Shown: positions 25,945 to 35,033, counted from the stretch's first letter. The stretch is DNA of 64,000 nucleotides from Azonexaceae bacterium (GCA_013335535.1 JAAXVL010000001.1:327764-391763), one strand, 5' to 3'. The notes: generated by a model from the sequence alone, not told the origin. Translations and numbers: made by a program.

Positions 25945-27359
25945 GCCGGATTGTCGTCGGGCCGTTCAATCGCGTCGAAGGCGATCTTGAAGTGACACTC
26001 GAACTCGACGCTGGCCGCATCGCGTCGGCCCAGGTCAATTCACCGCTGTTCAGAGGCTTCGAGCAGACTCTGGTGGGCCGCGCCCCGCTCGACGCCCTGG
26101 CCATCGTGCCGCGTATCTGCGGCATCTGCTCGGTTGCCCAGTCGGCGGCCGCCGCTGAGGCGCTAGCCGGGGCGATGGGCATCGTTCCCACGGTCAACGG
26201 GAAAATATCGCGAAAATTGATAACTGCGACCGAGAACCTGGCCGATCACCTGACGCACTTTTACCTCTTTTTCATGCCCGACTTCGCCCGCCCGGCCTAT
26301 GCCGGACGTGCCTGGCACGAGTCTGCGGTGCGCCGTTTTACAGCGGTCAAAGGCGATGCCGCCGCCGAGGTTCTGCCGGCCCGCGCCGGTTTTCTCCGGC
26401 TCATGGGTTTTCTCGCCGGCCGCTGGCCGCACACGCTGGCCATCCAGCCCGGCGGCAGCACGCGGGCGATCACCGCCGGCGAACGTATCCGCCTGCTGGC
26501 ACAGTTGCGCGAATTCCGCAGCTTTCTCGAAAAACGGCTGTTCGGCGACGCCCTGGCCAGCGTCGCTCAACTGGCCAGCAAGGAAGCCTTGCTGGCCTGG
26601 TCCGATGGACGCCTTGGCGATTTCCCCGCCTTTCTGAGCGCAGCGACCGATCTCGGTCTGGACAAGACGGGGGGTGCCTACGATGCCTTCCTGTCTTATG
26701 GTGCCTACGACCTGTTTCCGGCCGGCACCTGGCAAGCCGGGCAGGCCGCCGTCTTCGATCCGGTCGCCATCGATGAAGATACGTCCAGCGCCTGGCTGGT
26801 ATCCGGGCAGCCGCGCCATCCGGCGCAGGGTGAAACGGTCGTCGACGCCAACAAGCCCGACGCCTACACCTGGTGCAAGGCGCCGCGCTACGCCGGCCAG
26901 CCCTTTGAGGTCGGCGCCCTGGCCCGCCAGATCATTGCCTGTCATCCGTTGGCGCTCGACCTCGTGCAGCGCGACGGCGCCAGCGTCATGGCCCGTGTCG
27001 TCGCCCGCCTGCTTGAACTGGCCCTCGTCCTGCCGGCCATGGAAGCCTGGGTCCAGGCGCTGCAGCCCGGTGAGCCGTTCTGCGCCCATGGCACCATGCC
27101 CGACGACGCCACTGGCTCTGGTTTGGTCGAAGCCGCCCGCGGCAGCCTCGGCCACTGGCTGAGCATCAAACGCGGCCGCATCGAGCGCTATCAGATCATT
27201 GCCCCGACCACGTGGAACTTCTCGCCACGCGATGCCTCCAATCAGCCCGGCCCGCTCGAGAAGGCGCTTGTCGGCTTGCCCGCCGGCGAGGGCGCGCCAC
27301 CAACCGTTCAGCACGTCGTGCGCTCGTTCGATCCGTGCATGGTGTGTACCGTGCATTAG
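25941..27359 (+). CDS. hoxC: Regulatory (H2-sensing) hydrogenase large subunit
   Basis: HoxC/HupV, 472 aa from GTG 25941; the track start at 25677 is in hoxB. Nickel ligands are Cys60/Cys63 (RICGIC) and Cys466/Cys469 (DPCMVCTVH). The protein stops at that final His, so there is no cleavable extension, as is normal for H2 sensors. The segment HFYLFF stands where catalytic enzymes have HFYHL, in line with bulkier gas-channel residues. Residues ~83-94 (TVNGKISRKLI) are encoded by a diverged GTCAACCGG element. The partner kinase gene is not adjacent but 10 kb away at 37365. Confidence 0.94.
   Translation: MSRIVVGPFNRVEGDLEVTLELDAGRIASAQVNSPLFRGFEQTLVGRAPLDALAIVPRICGICSVAQSAAAAEALAGAMGIVPTVNGKISRKLITATENLADHLTHFYLFFMPDFARPAYAGRAWHESAVRRFTAVKGDAAAEVLPARAGFLRLMGFLAGRWPHTLAIQPGGSTRAITAGERIRLLAQLREFRSFLEKRLFGDALASVAQLASKEALLAWSDGRLGDFPAFLSAATDLGLDKTGGAYDAFLSYGAYDLFPAGTWQAGQAAVFDPVAIDEDTSSAWLVSGQPRHPAQGETVVDANKPDAYTWCKAPRYAGQPFEVGALARQIIACHPLALDLVQRDGASVMARVVARLLELALVLPAMEAWVQALQPGEPFCAHGTMPDDATGSGLVEAARGSLGHWLSIKRGRIERYQIIAPTTWNFSPRDASNQPGPLEKALVGLPAGEGAPPTVQHVVRSFDPCMVCTVH
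26188..26221 (+). repeat. Dispersed GTCAACCGG element, copy 7 (inside hoxC)
   Basis: CCACGGTCAACGGGAAAA is followed by TATCGCGAAAATTGA, a diverged tail. It is read as PTVNGKISRKLI, the same frame as the hypF and hoxX copies. The local protein sequence is also plausible for the family, so part of the match could be native. Confidence 0.7.
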
Positions 27360-27497
27360 TCTCAAGCGTTTCCTGAATATCGTGCCGGGGAATGTGTTTT
27401 GCCGCTTTTGTCAGGAATCAACCAAGCCGCGGGCCGCTTATTAGAGCGACAATGCGGTGATAAACCAGACTTGGAACAAACAAGCCCGATACCCCGA

Positions 27498-29126
27498 ATG
27501 AGCCTGAGTAGAATTTCCAAAAGCCTTGTCACCCGAATGATCCTGTTCGGCGTGTTGCTTGTCGTATCCGGTGCTTTGGCGCGCTATCACTTTCTCGGCA
27601 AGTTTTTGCGCGAGGATTTGATTGCGGTCGTTTCCGCTCAGCAAACCGCTTTGGCCAAGGCCGTCGCCGGCGATGTAGATCATCAACTGACGATGCGCTG
27701 GAACACGCTGAGTCGTCTCGGGGATACCTTTCCGCTCGAGAGGCTCAAACAGCCGGAGCAGCTAAGCGATTGGCTGGCGGAACGTCACCTGGTCAATCCC
27801 GTATTTTTGCTCGGCCTGGTGGTGGCGGACAAACAGGGGCGGATTATTGCCGACTATCCTGCGGTTCCCGGGCGCAGAGGAGCGTCGATTTCCGACTATC
27901 CCGACTTTGTCAAAGCACTTTCCGGCCAGGGTGGCATAGGGAAAGCGCAATTCGGCCCATTCTCCGGAAAGCCGATTTTGCCCATGGGAATTCCGTTGAG
28001 GGATAAGGCTGGCGTTGTCCAGGCTGTGCTTCTCGGCATCAGCGCACTCGACTCTCCTGCTTTTCTCGGGCCAGTCTTCAACGGGAAAATAGGCCAAACC
28101 GGCAGTTATTTGCTGATATCGCCCGAGGATGCCCTTTTCGTCGCGGCTGGCGATCCCGATCTTGTTTTGAAAAAGACGCCACCAGTTGGTGTCAATCTTT
28201 TGCACGATCGTGCCATGCAGGGATTTCGTGGCGCCGGGGTGACCATCAACGCGAAAGGCGTCGAGGAATTGGCGGCTGTGGCCGATGTGCCGAGCACCGG
28301 CTGGTTTGTCGTGGCCAGGATGCCGACGGCCGAAGCCTTCGAGGCGGTAACGCGGGCACAGGGGAGGATCGTCGGCTACGGGATTGTCGCGGTCATTTTT
28401 GTTTGTGGCGCCATCGGTCTGCTGTTCAGCATCCTGCTGCGCCCGCTCTTTTCTGCCGCCGACCTGGCCGAACGCATGACCCAGGGCGAGCTTCCGTTGA
28501 GTCCATTGCCGGTGATCCGGGACGACGAGGTCGGCCATCTCACTGGCGCCTTCAATCGCTTGCTGGAAAAGCTTTCGTTAACCCAGGCCGCACTTGAGCG
28601 CATGGCTCATCACGACCCACTGACTGGCTTGCTGAATCGCAATCTGCTGACTGACCGGATGCAGCAAGCGTTTGCCCGCGCCAGGCGCAGCGGATCGAAA
28701 GTCGCCGTGCTGTTTCTCGATCTGGACGGTTTCAAGCCGATCAACGATGAACTGGGCCACGAGTACGGCGATGCCGCGCTGGTCGAGGTGGCACGACGGC
28801 TGTCCGGGCTGGTTCGCCAAAGCGATACCCTGGCACGGGTGGGTGGGGACGAGTTCGTTTTCGTCATTGCCGATCTGGGCGTCAACGGTGACGAGGTGGT
28901 GAAAAAAATCGCGGCCAAATGCATCGAAGTGGTTTCCCGACCGATCGAGCTCAAACATGTTGCGCATTCACTCGGTGTTTCGATCGGTATCGCCATGAGC
29001 GATGGCTTGAGCGATCCGGGGCAACTCCTCAAGGCGGCGGATCTGGCCATGTATGTTGCCAAAAAGAATGGTCGCAGTTGCTATGCCATGGCGCCCGAGT
29101 CGGAGTCAGTCGAAGGAAAGGCATGA
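27498..29126 (+). CDS. Membrane diguanylate cyclase with periplasmic sensor
   Basis: I start at ATG 27498, giving 542 aa; the track start lies 99 nt upstream without support. The order is transmembrane helix 1 (MILFGVLLVVSGALA, ~14-28), a periplasmic Cache-like sensor (~34-290), helix 2 (IVAVIFVCGAIGLLFSILL), a HAMP-like linker (LAERMTQGELPLSPLP), then a GGDEF domain. The active site is GGDEF and the RQSD just upstream fits the RxxD inhibitory site, so it should make c-di-GMP with product feedback. No EAL domain is present. It is coupled to nhaA by a 4-nt overlap. Confidence 0.9.
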   Translation: MSLSRISKSLVTRMILFGVLLVVSGALARYHFLGKFLREDLIAVVSAQQTALAKAVAGDVDHQLTMRWNTLSRLGDTFPLERLKQPEQLSDWLAERHLVNPVFLLGLVVADKQGRIIADYPAVPGRRGASISDYPDFVKALSGQGGIGKAQFGPFSGKPILPMGIPLRDKAGVVQAVLLGISALDSPAFLGPVFNGKIGQTGSYLLISPEDALFVAAGDPDLVLKKTPPVGVNLLHDRAMQGFRGAGVTINAKGVEELAAVADVPSTGWFVVARMPTAEAFEAVTRAQGRIVGYGIVAVIFVCGAIGLLFSILLRPLFSAADLAERMTQGELPLSPLPVIRDDEVGHLTGAFNRLLEKLSLTQAALERMAHHDPLTGLLNRNLLTDRMQQAFARARRSGSKVAVLFLDLDGFKPINDELGHEYGDAALVEVARRLSGLVRQSDTLARVGGDEFVFVIADLGVNGDEVVKKIAAKCIEVVSRPIELKHVAHSLGVSIGIAMSDGLSDPGQLLKAADLAMYVAKKNGRSCYAMAPESESVEGKA

Positions 29127-30289
29127 GCACGCGTCAGACCACGCTTTCGAGCACCTTCAACCGTTTTTTCGAATCGGAAAAATCGAGCGGTATCGTGCTC
29201 ATCTTCTGCACGATACTTTCGCTGGTAATCGCCAACTCGGCGTTCGGGCCAGGGTATCTGGATCTCTGGCACATCAAGGTGGCCGGGCTAAGTCTCGAGC
29301 ACTGGGCCAACGATGCGCTGATGGCGGTTTTTTTCCTGTTTGTCGGGCTGGAGCTGGAACGCGAGTTGTATGTCGGCGAGCTGTCGAATTTCCGCAAGGC
29401 CTTGTTGCCGATCATTGCTGCGGCTGGCGGCATCGTCGTTCCGGCGGCGATTCATTACGCGCTCAATGCCGAGATGCCAACGCAGCCCGGAGCTGGGATT
29501 CCGATGGCTACCGACATTGCTTTCGCGCTCGGCGTGCTGGCTTTGCTCGGTAGCCGGGTGCCCGCTTCTCTCAAGGTTTTCCTGACGGCGCTGGCTGTCA
29601 TGGACGATCTGGGGGCCATCATCGTCATCGCCATTTTCTATACGACGCAGTTTTCCCCCGCATACCTGCTGGCGGCCTTCGCCGTTTTTGGCGTGCTGGT
29701 CGTGCTCAACCGCCTGTGCGTCATGTCGCTGCTGCCTTATTTGCTGGGTGGGGCGCTGATGTGGTTCCTGATGCTCAAGTCCGGGGTGCACGCGACCATT
29801 GCCGGTGTTTTGCTCGCTTTCGCGATTCCTTTCTCGGGCCGTGGCAATGACGAATCGTCGCCCTCGCATTACCTGGAACACTTGCTCTCCAAGCCCGTCG
29901 CCTTTGTCATTCTGCCCATTTTTGCCTTGGCCAATACGGGGATCGTCATCCCGGCGGGCTGGCAGCAGGAACTGCTGTCCAGCAACAGCCTGGGCATTTT
30001 CGGCGGTCTCGTTCTCGGCAAGCCGCTGGGCATTTTTCTGGCCAGTATGCTCGCCGTGGCGGTGGGCGTCTGCGTCCTGCCGGGTGACCTCAGGCGTCAT
30101 CACATTCTGGGTGCCGGCCTGCTGGGCGGCATCGGTTTCACGATGTCCATCTTCATCACCAACCTGGCCTTCCAGGACAGTGCGAGCCTGATTAATTCCT
30201 CAAAAATGGCCATCCTTGCTGCCTCCCTGACGGCGGGCGGGCTCGGATTTGTCTGGCTCCGTTTGTTCAGCCCGGCGCCGCGCGTGTGA
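29123..30289 (+). CDS. nhaA: Na+/H+ antiporter NhaA
   Basis: NhaA exchanges cytoplasmic Na+ for periplasmic H+. From ATG 29123 (behind GAAGGAAAG) the protein is 388 aa, the same length as E. coli NhaA, with about 12 membrane segments. Conserved parts include FLFVGLELERELYVG and VMDDLGAIIVIAIFYT, which contains the paired Asp of the ion site. The ORF-track version adds 68 out-of-family residues. It is translationally coupled to the diguanylate cyclase, an unusual pairing. Confidence 0.93.
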   Translation: MSTRQTTLSSTFNRFFESEKSSGIVLIFCTILSLVIANSAFGPGYLDLWHIKVAGLSLEHWANDALMAVFFLFVGLELERELYVGELSNFRKALLPIIAAAGGIVVPAAIHYALNAEMPTQPGAGIPMATDIAFALGVLALLGSRVPASLKVFLTALAVMDDLGAIIVIAIFYTTQFSPAYLLAAFAVFGVLVVLNRLCVMSLLPYLLGGALMWFLMLKSGVHATIAGVLLAFAIPFSGRGNDESSPSHYLEHLLSKPVAFVILPIFALANTGIVIPAGWQQELLSSNSLGIFGGLVLGKPLGIFLASMLAVAVGVCVLPGDLRRHHILGAGLLGGIGFTMSIFITNLAFQDSASLINSSKMAILAASLTAGGLGFVWLRLFSPAPRV

Positions 30290-30442
30290 ATCGGGAAAAA
30301 TCAGTTGCCGGCGCTCATCCGGCCACTTTGCGGATTTGAGCGGAGGCACGGTAAGCAACGCGCAGAGTGGGAAATTCCGCCGCAAAATTTATGGCACTTG
30401 GGAGTACACTGCGCGGTTTGTATTTGCCTGTCCGGAATTCGA

Positions 30443-31381
30443 ATGAAGATACTGTTGGTGGATGATTCGCGAGCGATCGCGATGGTCATGCGAGCTCGAC
30501 TGGAGTCTTTCGGCTACGAGGTCAAGCATGCGATCAACGGTGAGATTGCACTTGATTTTTTCCAGGCAGAAAGCTTCGATCTGATCCTGATGGATATCGA
30601 GATGCCGGGCATGAACGGATTTGAGGTAACGACCCGGATTCGCGCCAAGGAGGGCATGGAGCCCTGGGCGTGGACGCCGATTATTTTCGTGACCGCGACC
30701 GATACCGACACCAATCTGGTGACGGCCATCGAAGCAGGTGGCGATGACTTCATTTCGAAAACCGTTCCCGAAAACGTGCTGCAGGCCAAGATGAAGGCCA
30801 TGTCGCGGATCGCGGCTTTGCGCTCCCGCCTGTGCGTGGCCAACGGCAAACTTCAGGACCAGGCGAATCGCGATGGCTTGACCGGCCTGCTCAATCGCCG
30901 CGCCATGGACATGCAGCTCGACTTCGCCTGGGAGCAGGCGCGGCATTCAGGGAAGCCGTTCAGTCTGTTGATGATCGACGTCGATAATTTCAAGAAATAT
31001 AACGACCATTATGGCCACCAGGCCGGTGACGATTGTCTGATAGCCGTTGCGGCCTGCCTGAGCGAGCGGATTCAACAGATCAACGACGACCGGACAGCGC
31101 CGGGGGCTTTTGTCGCCCGTTACGGTGGCGAAGAGTTTGCGGTGGTCATTCCTGATGCTCCGCCGGGTGTGCACGCTGGCGTGGCGGCCGGCCTGGTCGA
31201 GGCCGTCGCCGGTCTGGGTATTCCCCATGAAAAGAATTGCGACTTTGGTGTCGTGACCATTTCCGTTGGCGCCGCCGCCTTCCCGCACGCCATGGGTGCA
31301 GTCAAGGCGCTCTTCCGCCTGGCCGATGACCTGCTCTACAAAGCCAAGGATGCCGGACGCAACCGGGCGGAAGTGGCCTGA
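30443..31381 (+). CDS. PleD-like response regulator with GGDEF domain
   Basis: This is a 312-aa two-domain protein from ATG 30443. Receiver domain: residues 1-120 (ILLVDDSRAIAMVM, phosphoacceptor in LILMDIEMPG, and VTATD). GGDEF domain: ~150-312, with RDGLTGLLNRRAM and the active-site variant GGEEF. The RxxD inhibitory motif is not seen before GGEEF (DDRTAP instead), so feedback inhibition may be absent. The 153-nt upstream gap is AT-richer, with no clear promoter. No cognate kinase is adjacent; HupT is the nearest one in the window. Confidence 0.9.
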   Translation: MKILLVDDSRAIAMVMRARLESFGYEVKHAINGEIALDFFQAESFDLILMDIEMPGMNGFEVTTRIRAKEGMEPWAWTPIIFVTATDTDTNLVTAIEAGGDDFISKTVPENVLQAKMKAMSRIAALRSRLCVANGKLQDQANRDGLTGLLNRRAMDMQLDFAWEQARHSGKPFSLLMIDVDNFKKYNDHYGHQAGDDCLIAVAACLSERIQQINDDRTAPGAFVARYGGEEFAVVIPDAPPGVHAGVAAGLVEAVAGLGIPHEKNCDFGVVTISVGAAAFPHAMGAVKALFRLADDLLYKAKDAGRNRAEVA

Positions 31382-31419
31382 GCAAAGCGGCCGGCGGGTT
31401 GTGAGATTTCAAATTCAGG

Positions 31420-31467
31420 CGTTTTTTCCGGTTGACCGTGGCATGCCACGGTCAACCGGAAAAAACG
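31420..31467. repeat. Perfect 48-bp palindrome: head-to-head pair of GTCAACCGG elements (copies 8a/8b)
   Basis: Two copies meet at their CCACGG ends with no spacer (centre GGCATGCC), giving two 24-bp arms that pair perfectly. Tails continue outwards on both sides (TTTCAAATTCAGG on the left, GGCCAAAATTGAAA on the right), so an imperfect dyad runs from about 31407 to 31480. It sits between the GGDEF gene and the J-domain gene. As RNA it would form a long hairpin and could end transcription both ways. Confidence 0.95.
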
Positions 31468-31537
31468 GCCAAAATTGAAAATCCAGCCCATGCATTTGGT
31501 ATGCTTTGCCGCTAGTCCGGCCTGATACGCGCAACGC

Positions 31538-32323
31538 ATGAAGCAGACAACGACCTACTACGACTTGCTGGAAGTGGCCCCGCACGCCGATCTGGCTGAA
31601 ATCAGCAGCGCCTACCTGCGCCTGTCCCGCGAGCTGGGCTCGGCCGACAACCCGCTCGGGGCTGCCGAGGCAGCCTTTCGCCTGAAGCTGGTCAAGCACG
31701 CCTACGAAGTGCTTTCCAATCCGTCGCGGCGCTCGGATTACGATGCCGGCCTGACCACGCGCGGCAACGCACCCGGCGGGGCAGACCAGCCGCTGCACAT
31801 CGAAGTGGCGATGGAGCCAACGAAATGGAGCCCGATCCGCCGCTTGCTGACCATCATCGCCGGGCTGATGATCTTCGGCATGGTCATGCAGATCAGTGCC
31901 GTGTTCATGACCTACCAGCGGGCTTCAGCGCACGGTGGCGATCCCGCCTCGCCGGCGGCTGAAAAGATCTATCTCCAGGAGTTCTACCAGACCTATGGCA
32001 TTCGTGCCTTGAGCCGGGCCGAGGCGGATTTGCTGCTGGCCGACATGAAGCGCAAGGAGCAGGCCGAGCGTCAGGAAAGCCAGCAGCAGCGCCTTGTCGA
32101 ACAGCAAGAGCGCGAGCAGCGCCGCTTCGAGGAAGAGTCGCGCCGTCTGGGGGCCGAGGTTTCAGCCAATCTTCGGCGTGCCGAGCAGGAAGCCGAGGCC
32201 GCCAGGGCGGAAGAAATCCGCCGCAAGGAAGAGGCCGAGCGGCGGGCAAAAGAGGATGAACTGGCTCGTCGGCAGCGTGAGATTGAGCGTTTCCGTGGTC
32301 GTAGTTTTTCCTCTGGCGAGTGA
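31538..32323 (+). CDS. J-domain-like membrane protein without HPD
   Basis: This 261-aa protein opens with a DnaJ-like fold (YYDLLEVAPHADLAEISSAY, FRLKLVKHAYEVLSNPSRRSDYD; residues ~6-70), but the HPD motif that stimulates Hsp70 is absent; the loop reads LSRELGSADNP. One membrane helix follows (LLTIIAGLMIFGMVMQISAVF, ~106-126). The C-terminal ~95 residues are a highly charged Glu/Arg/Gln coiled coil (QQQRLVEQQEREQRRFEEES). It is probably a membrane scaffold rather than a true co-chaperone. It overlaps the lipoprotein gene downstream by 4 nt. Confidence 0.8.
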   Translation: MKQTTTYYDLLEVAPHADLAEISSAYLRLSRELGSADNPLGAAEAAFRLKLVKHAYEVLSNPSRRSDYDAGLTTRGNAPGGADQPLHIEVAMEPTKWSPIRRLLTIIAGLMIFGMVMQISAVFMTYQRASAHGGDPASPAAEKIYLQEFYQTYGIRALSRAEADLLLADMKRKEQAERQESQQQRLVEQQEREQRRFEEESRRLGAEVSANLRRAEQEAEAARAEEIRRKEEAERRAKEDELARRQREIERFRGRSFSSGE

Positions 32324-32703
32324 GCTACCGTCGCTGCCAGGCTGAAACCGGCGCCGGAAATCTGCAGCGCCGGATCGCGTACATTTTGGTCGCCGGCCTG
32401 TTGATGCTCGGGCTGGCTGCCTGCCAGCGGATCAGCGCAGGCAATTTCGTCGGAAAGTGGCAGTCCTCGCGCGCCGTCACGCCCATCTACCTGGCCGCCA
32501 ATGGCGAATGGGAAATTCGCCAGGACGACGGCACCATCCTCCAATACGGTGTCTGGCGCTACGCCGACAAGAAAATCATCTGGAGCATCAAGCAGGGCGA
32601 TCGGATCATCGACGATCCGACGCCGGTGATCGCCGTCGACCGCACCGAGTTCCGGCTGCAGGAGCGGGACGGCGCGACGAGCATTTTCCGGCGGCTCGAT
32701 TGA
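32320..32703 (+). CDS. Small predicted lipoprotein
   Basis: This is a 127-aa protein with a signal sequence (RRIAYILVAGLLMLGLAAC) whose lipobox LAAC gives an acylated Cys near residue 35. The remainder is a small beta-rich domain (NFVGKWQSSRAVTPIYLAAN, GEWEIRQDDGTILQYGVWRY, EFRLQERDGATSIFRRL) like a lipocalin or META-type barrel fragment. The start GTG 32320 overlaps the J-domain gene stop; the long polar n-region makes a later start possible. Function unknown. Confidence 0.72.
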   Translation: MSYRRCQAETGAGNLQRRIAYILVAGLLMLGLAACQRISAGNFVGKWQSSRAVTPIYLAANGEWEIRQDDGTILQYGVWRYADKKIIWSIKQGDRIIDDPTPVIAVDRTEFRLQERDGATSIFRRLD

Positions 32704-32810
32704 CCGCCGCGCTGGGGGAAAATGACTTGGTAATTGGTTCGCTTGCTCATTACACTGAAACTGTTGCCGTACGGGATTGATCACCTCGGGTGCTAGCGAA
32801 GGAGTCCACA

Positions 32811-33842
32811 ATGTCCGCTCTCGTTGCTTTCTGGAATCTCGAAAACCTCTTTGCCCCCGAAGGCTATCCGGCGCGTGAGCCGTGGCTTGCCAAGTCCATG
32901 CAGAAGGATCTCAAGGGCTGGTCGGAGACGCTGTTCCGGCGAAAAATCGCCCAGCTTGCCTCGATCATCGTCCGCATGAAAGACGGCGCCGGCCCCGACA
33001 TTCTGGGTGTGTGCGAGGTTGAAAACCGGTTTGCCCTGCAGGCCCTGGCCGATCAGCTCAATCAGGCGCTGCCGGAGCGCAGTTACCAGTTGGTCCATGT
33101 CGATTCGACGCGTGATCAACGCGGGATCGATACGGCTTTCCTGTTCGATGCCAGGCAGTTCACCGCCAAAATGGACGAGCTGTTTTCGCATTGGGTCATG
33201 CGCCAGACCGGCACGCGCGACATCACGCAGATCACCTTTGTGGCGCCGTCCGGCAGGCAACTGGTCATGCTCGCCAATCACTGGCCGTCACGCTCGGCGT
33301 CGACCGGCGATGGGGCGGAATATTCGGCCGGCTTCCGTGCCACGGCGGGCGAAACGCTGGGTTATTGGCATGACCGGATTCGCGAGGAGAAGGGCGACAG
33401 CGTGGCGGTCATCGCGCTCGGGGATTTCAACGACGAGCCCTTCGACAAATCCATCACCATCCACGCCCAGGCCCTGCGCGACAAGGGCGACGTGACGCGG
33501 ACGCGCAGTGCGAAGTTCTACAACCTGACCTGGGAATACCTGACCGTGACGACGCAGGATCGCAAGGGCAACAAGCGCCTGCTCAACGGTACCCTGTATT
33601 TCGGCAGCGATGCCGCGCTATTCGACCAGATCCTGATCTCAAACGGTTTGTTGACCGGGAAGAGCGGTTGGCGCACGGTTGACGGCAGTGCGCGCATCGA
33701 GGCCTATCCACCCATGGTCAGCCATCGCGTCGGCGAGGGGCCGATACGCTTTGGCCTGCCGGCTGGCGACGTCGCCAGCAACGTCAATCTCGACGGCTAT
33801 AGCGACCACTTTCCGGTATCGGTTCGCATCGAAGAGGTTTGA
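32811..33842 (+). CDS. Endonuclease/exonuclease/phosphatase-family protein
   Basis: This 343-aa EEP-superfamily (DNase I-like) hydrolase starts at ATG 32811 behind GAAGGAG. Motifs include FWNLENLFAP (metal Asn/Glu region), GVCEVENRFALQALAD, LANHWPSRS, ALGDFNDEPFD and YSDHFPVSVRI (catalytic His). No signal peptide is visible. The substrate (nucleic acid or phosphodiester) cannot be told from the sequence. It is convergent with the AAA ATPase gene. Confidence 0.85.
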   Translation: MSALVAFWNLENLFAPEGYPAREPWLAKSMQKDLKGWSETLFRRKIAQLASIIVRMKDGAGPDILGVCEVENRFALQALADQLNQALPERSYQLVHVDSTRDQRGIDTAFLFDARQFTAKMDELFSHWVMRQTGTRDITQITFVAPSGRQLVMLANHWPSRSASTGDGAEYSAGFRATAGETLGYWHDRIREEKGDSVAVIALGDFNDEPFDKSITIHAQALRDKGDVTRTRSAKFYNLTWEYLTVTTQDRKGNKRLLNGTLYFGSDAALFDQILISNGLLTGKSGWRTVDGSARIEAYPPMVSHRVGEGPIRFGLPAGDVASNVNLDGYSDHFPVSVRIEEV

Positions 33843-33844
33843 AC

Positions 33845-33864
33845 GGGGGCGCGTATCGCGCCCC
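33845..33864. terminator. Bidirectional hairpin between convergent genes
   Basis: GGGGCGCG-TAT-CGCGCCCC immediately after the EEP gene stop and before the end of the AAA gene forms a very stable stem. It lacks a clear T-tract, so Rho-independent action is uncertain. Confidence 0.55.
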
Positions 33865-33868
33865 GCAT

Positions 33869-34834
33869 TCAGAAACCAATCTTCCGGCTGCGCCCCATGC
33901 GGGCCGTTTCGAAATCCCGCCCTTCCAGCCAGTTGCGGCCTTCCAGCTTGGCCGTGCCGAAAGCGGCGAGCAGACGTTTGCGCATGTCGCGCGGCGGCAG
34001 CGAGCCGAGCCGTTCGAGCACCGCTTCGTCGGCTTCCGGCGGGAAACCCCAGTCGTGCTGGCCGACGATCTCACGGTACAGCGCGGCAGCAATGCTGATT
34101 GCGGCATCGTGGTCCGGGCGCGGCACTTCGTAGACATTCATGCGGTTGAGAATCGGCTCGGGAATCGAGCGCTCATCGTTGGCCGTCGTCACCCACAGGA
34201 TGTGCGAGGCATCGATGTCGATGTCGATGAACTCGTCCTTGAAGGCGCGCGCCGTGTCGTGTTCGAGCAGGCCGTACAGCGAACCCATCGGGTCGTAGCG
34301 CGAATCGCCGCCGGCCTTGTCGATTTCGTCGAGCACCACGATGGGGTTGGCGTAGTCGCCATGCACCAGGGTGTGCGCCACCTTGCCGGGTTTGGCGTTG
34401 TTCCACTGCGAAGAGGCGCCGGACAGCACCCAGCCGGCGGTCAGCGAACTCATCGAGATGAATTCGTGGCCGGTACCCAGTCGGTTGGCCAGTTCGCGGG
34501 CGAAGTGGGTCTTGCCGATGCCCGGCTCGCCGAGGAGCAGGATGGGCGTGAAGCTCATCGGCTCGTTGCCGGCCACCGAGAGGGCGACGTACTTCTTGAG
34601 GTCGTCGATGACGTCGCCGAAGTTGGGGCAGCTGTCGTAGAGGTCGTCGATCATGTCGGCGCCGGTCGGGCGGATCAGGAAACGGCCGCCACCGCGCTGC
34701 TTCATCTTGTCGTAGAGGGTGGCCAGCGCTTCGTTGCGATTGCCGGCTGCTTCTTCCATGGCGCGGTCGATGGCCGCAACGTCGTAGATGGTTCGCTCTT
34801 CAGCGACCGAGAGTCGGATTTCACTGTGTGCCAT
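33869..34834 (-). CDS. Lon-like AAA+ ATPase
   Basis: This 321-aa AAA+ protein is started at the ATG complementary to 34834, with GGAGG 5 nt upstream; the track start is five codons earlier and would include that site. Walker A is GEPGIGKTHFA and Walker B IVVLDEIDK; a sensor-like VTTANDE follows. An N-terminal helical part (~1-80) precedes the ATPase core, and no protease domain is present, so it is probably a remodelling ATPase with an unseen partner. The gene stands alone between convergent and co-directional neighbours. Confidence 0.82.
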   Translation of the reverse strand: MAHSEIRLSVAEERTIYDVAAIDRAMEEAAGNRNEALATLYDKMKQRGGGRFLIRPTGADMIDDLYDSCPNFGDVIDDLKKYVALSVAGNEPMSFTPILLLGEPGIGKTHFARELANRLGTGHEFISMSSLTAGWVLSGASSQWNNAKPGKVAHTLVHGDYANPIVVLDEIDKAGGDSRYDPMGSLYGLLEHDTARAFKDEFIDIDIDASHILWVTTANDERSIPEPILNRMNVYEVPRPDHDAAISIAAALYREIVGQHDWGFPPEADEAVLERLGSLPPRDMRKRLLAAFGTAKLEGRNWLEGRDFETARMGRSRKIGF

Positions 34835-34995
34835 GATGACTTCCTCCATGCGCTTTTAGACCGGTTAACGGATCCAGCGTGCTACGGCTTTAGTCAAGCA
34901 TATCCTGTTCCCGGTTTCGTCGACATGAACGCGAAGAAGCGCCGAATCGCTTGCCGGAAGGGGTTTGGCAGGTTTATCGATGACGCCGGAGGGGC

Positions 34996-35033
34996 TTTCG
35001 ATTTTGTCGGCTTTTTCCGGTTGACCGTGGAAA
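34996..35033 (-). repeat. Dispersed GTCAACCGG element, copy 9 (intergenic)
   Basis: TTTCGATTTTGTCGGC precedes the exact reverse-complement core TTTTTCCGGTTGACCGTGG, then AAAT. It lies in the 229-bp gap between the AAA ATPase and hemerythrin genes, downstream of the hemerythrin stop. Nothing else is recognisable in that gap. Confidence 0.88.

Noticed and set aside
27330-27359. hoxC looks truncated because it ends at DPCMVCTVH
   Set aside because: Large subunits of H2-sensing hydrogenases normally end at this His and are not processed, so this is not a broken gene.
28077-28099. TTCAACGGGAAAATAGGCCAAA in the diguanylate cyclase resembles the dispersed element
   Set aside because: The CCACGG half is missing and the encoded GKIGQTG is normal for this sensor family, so I do not count it as a copy.
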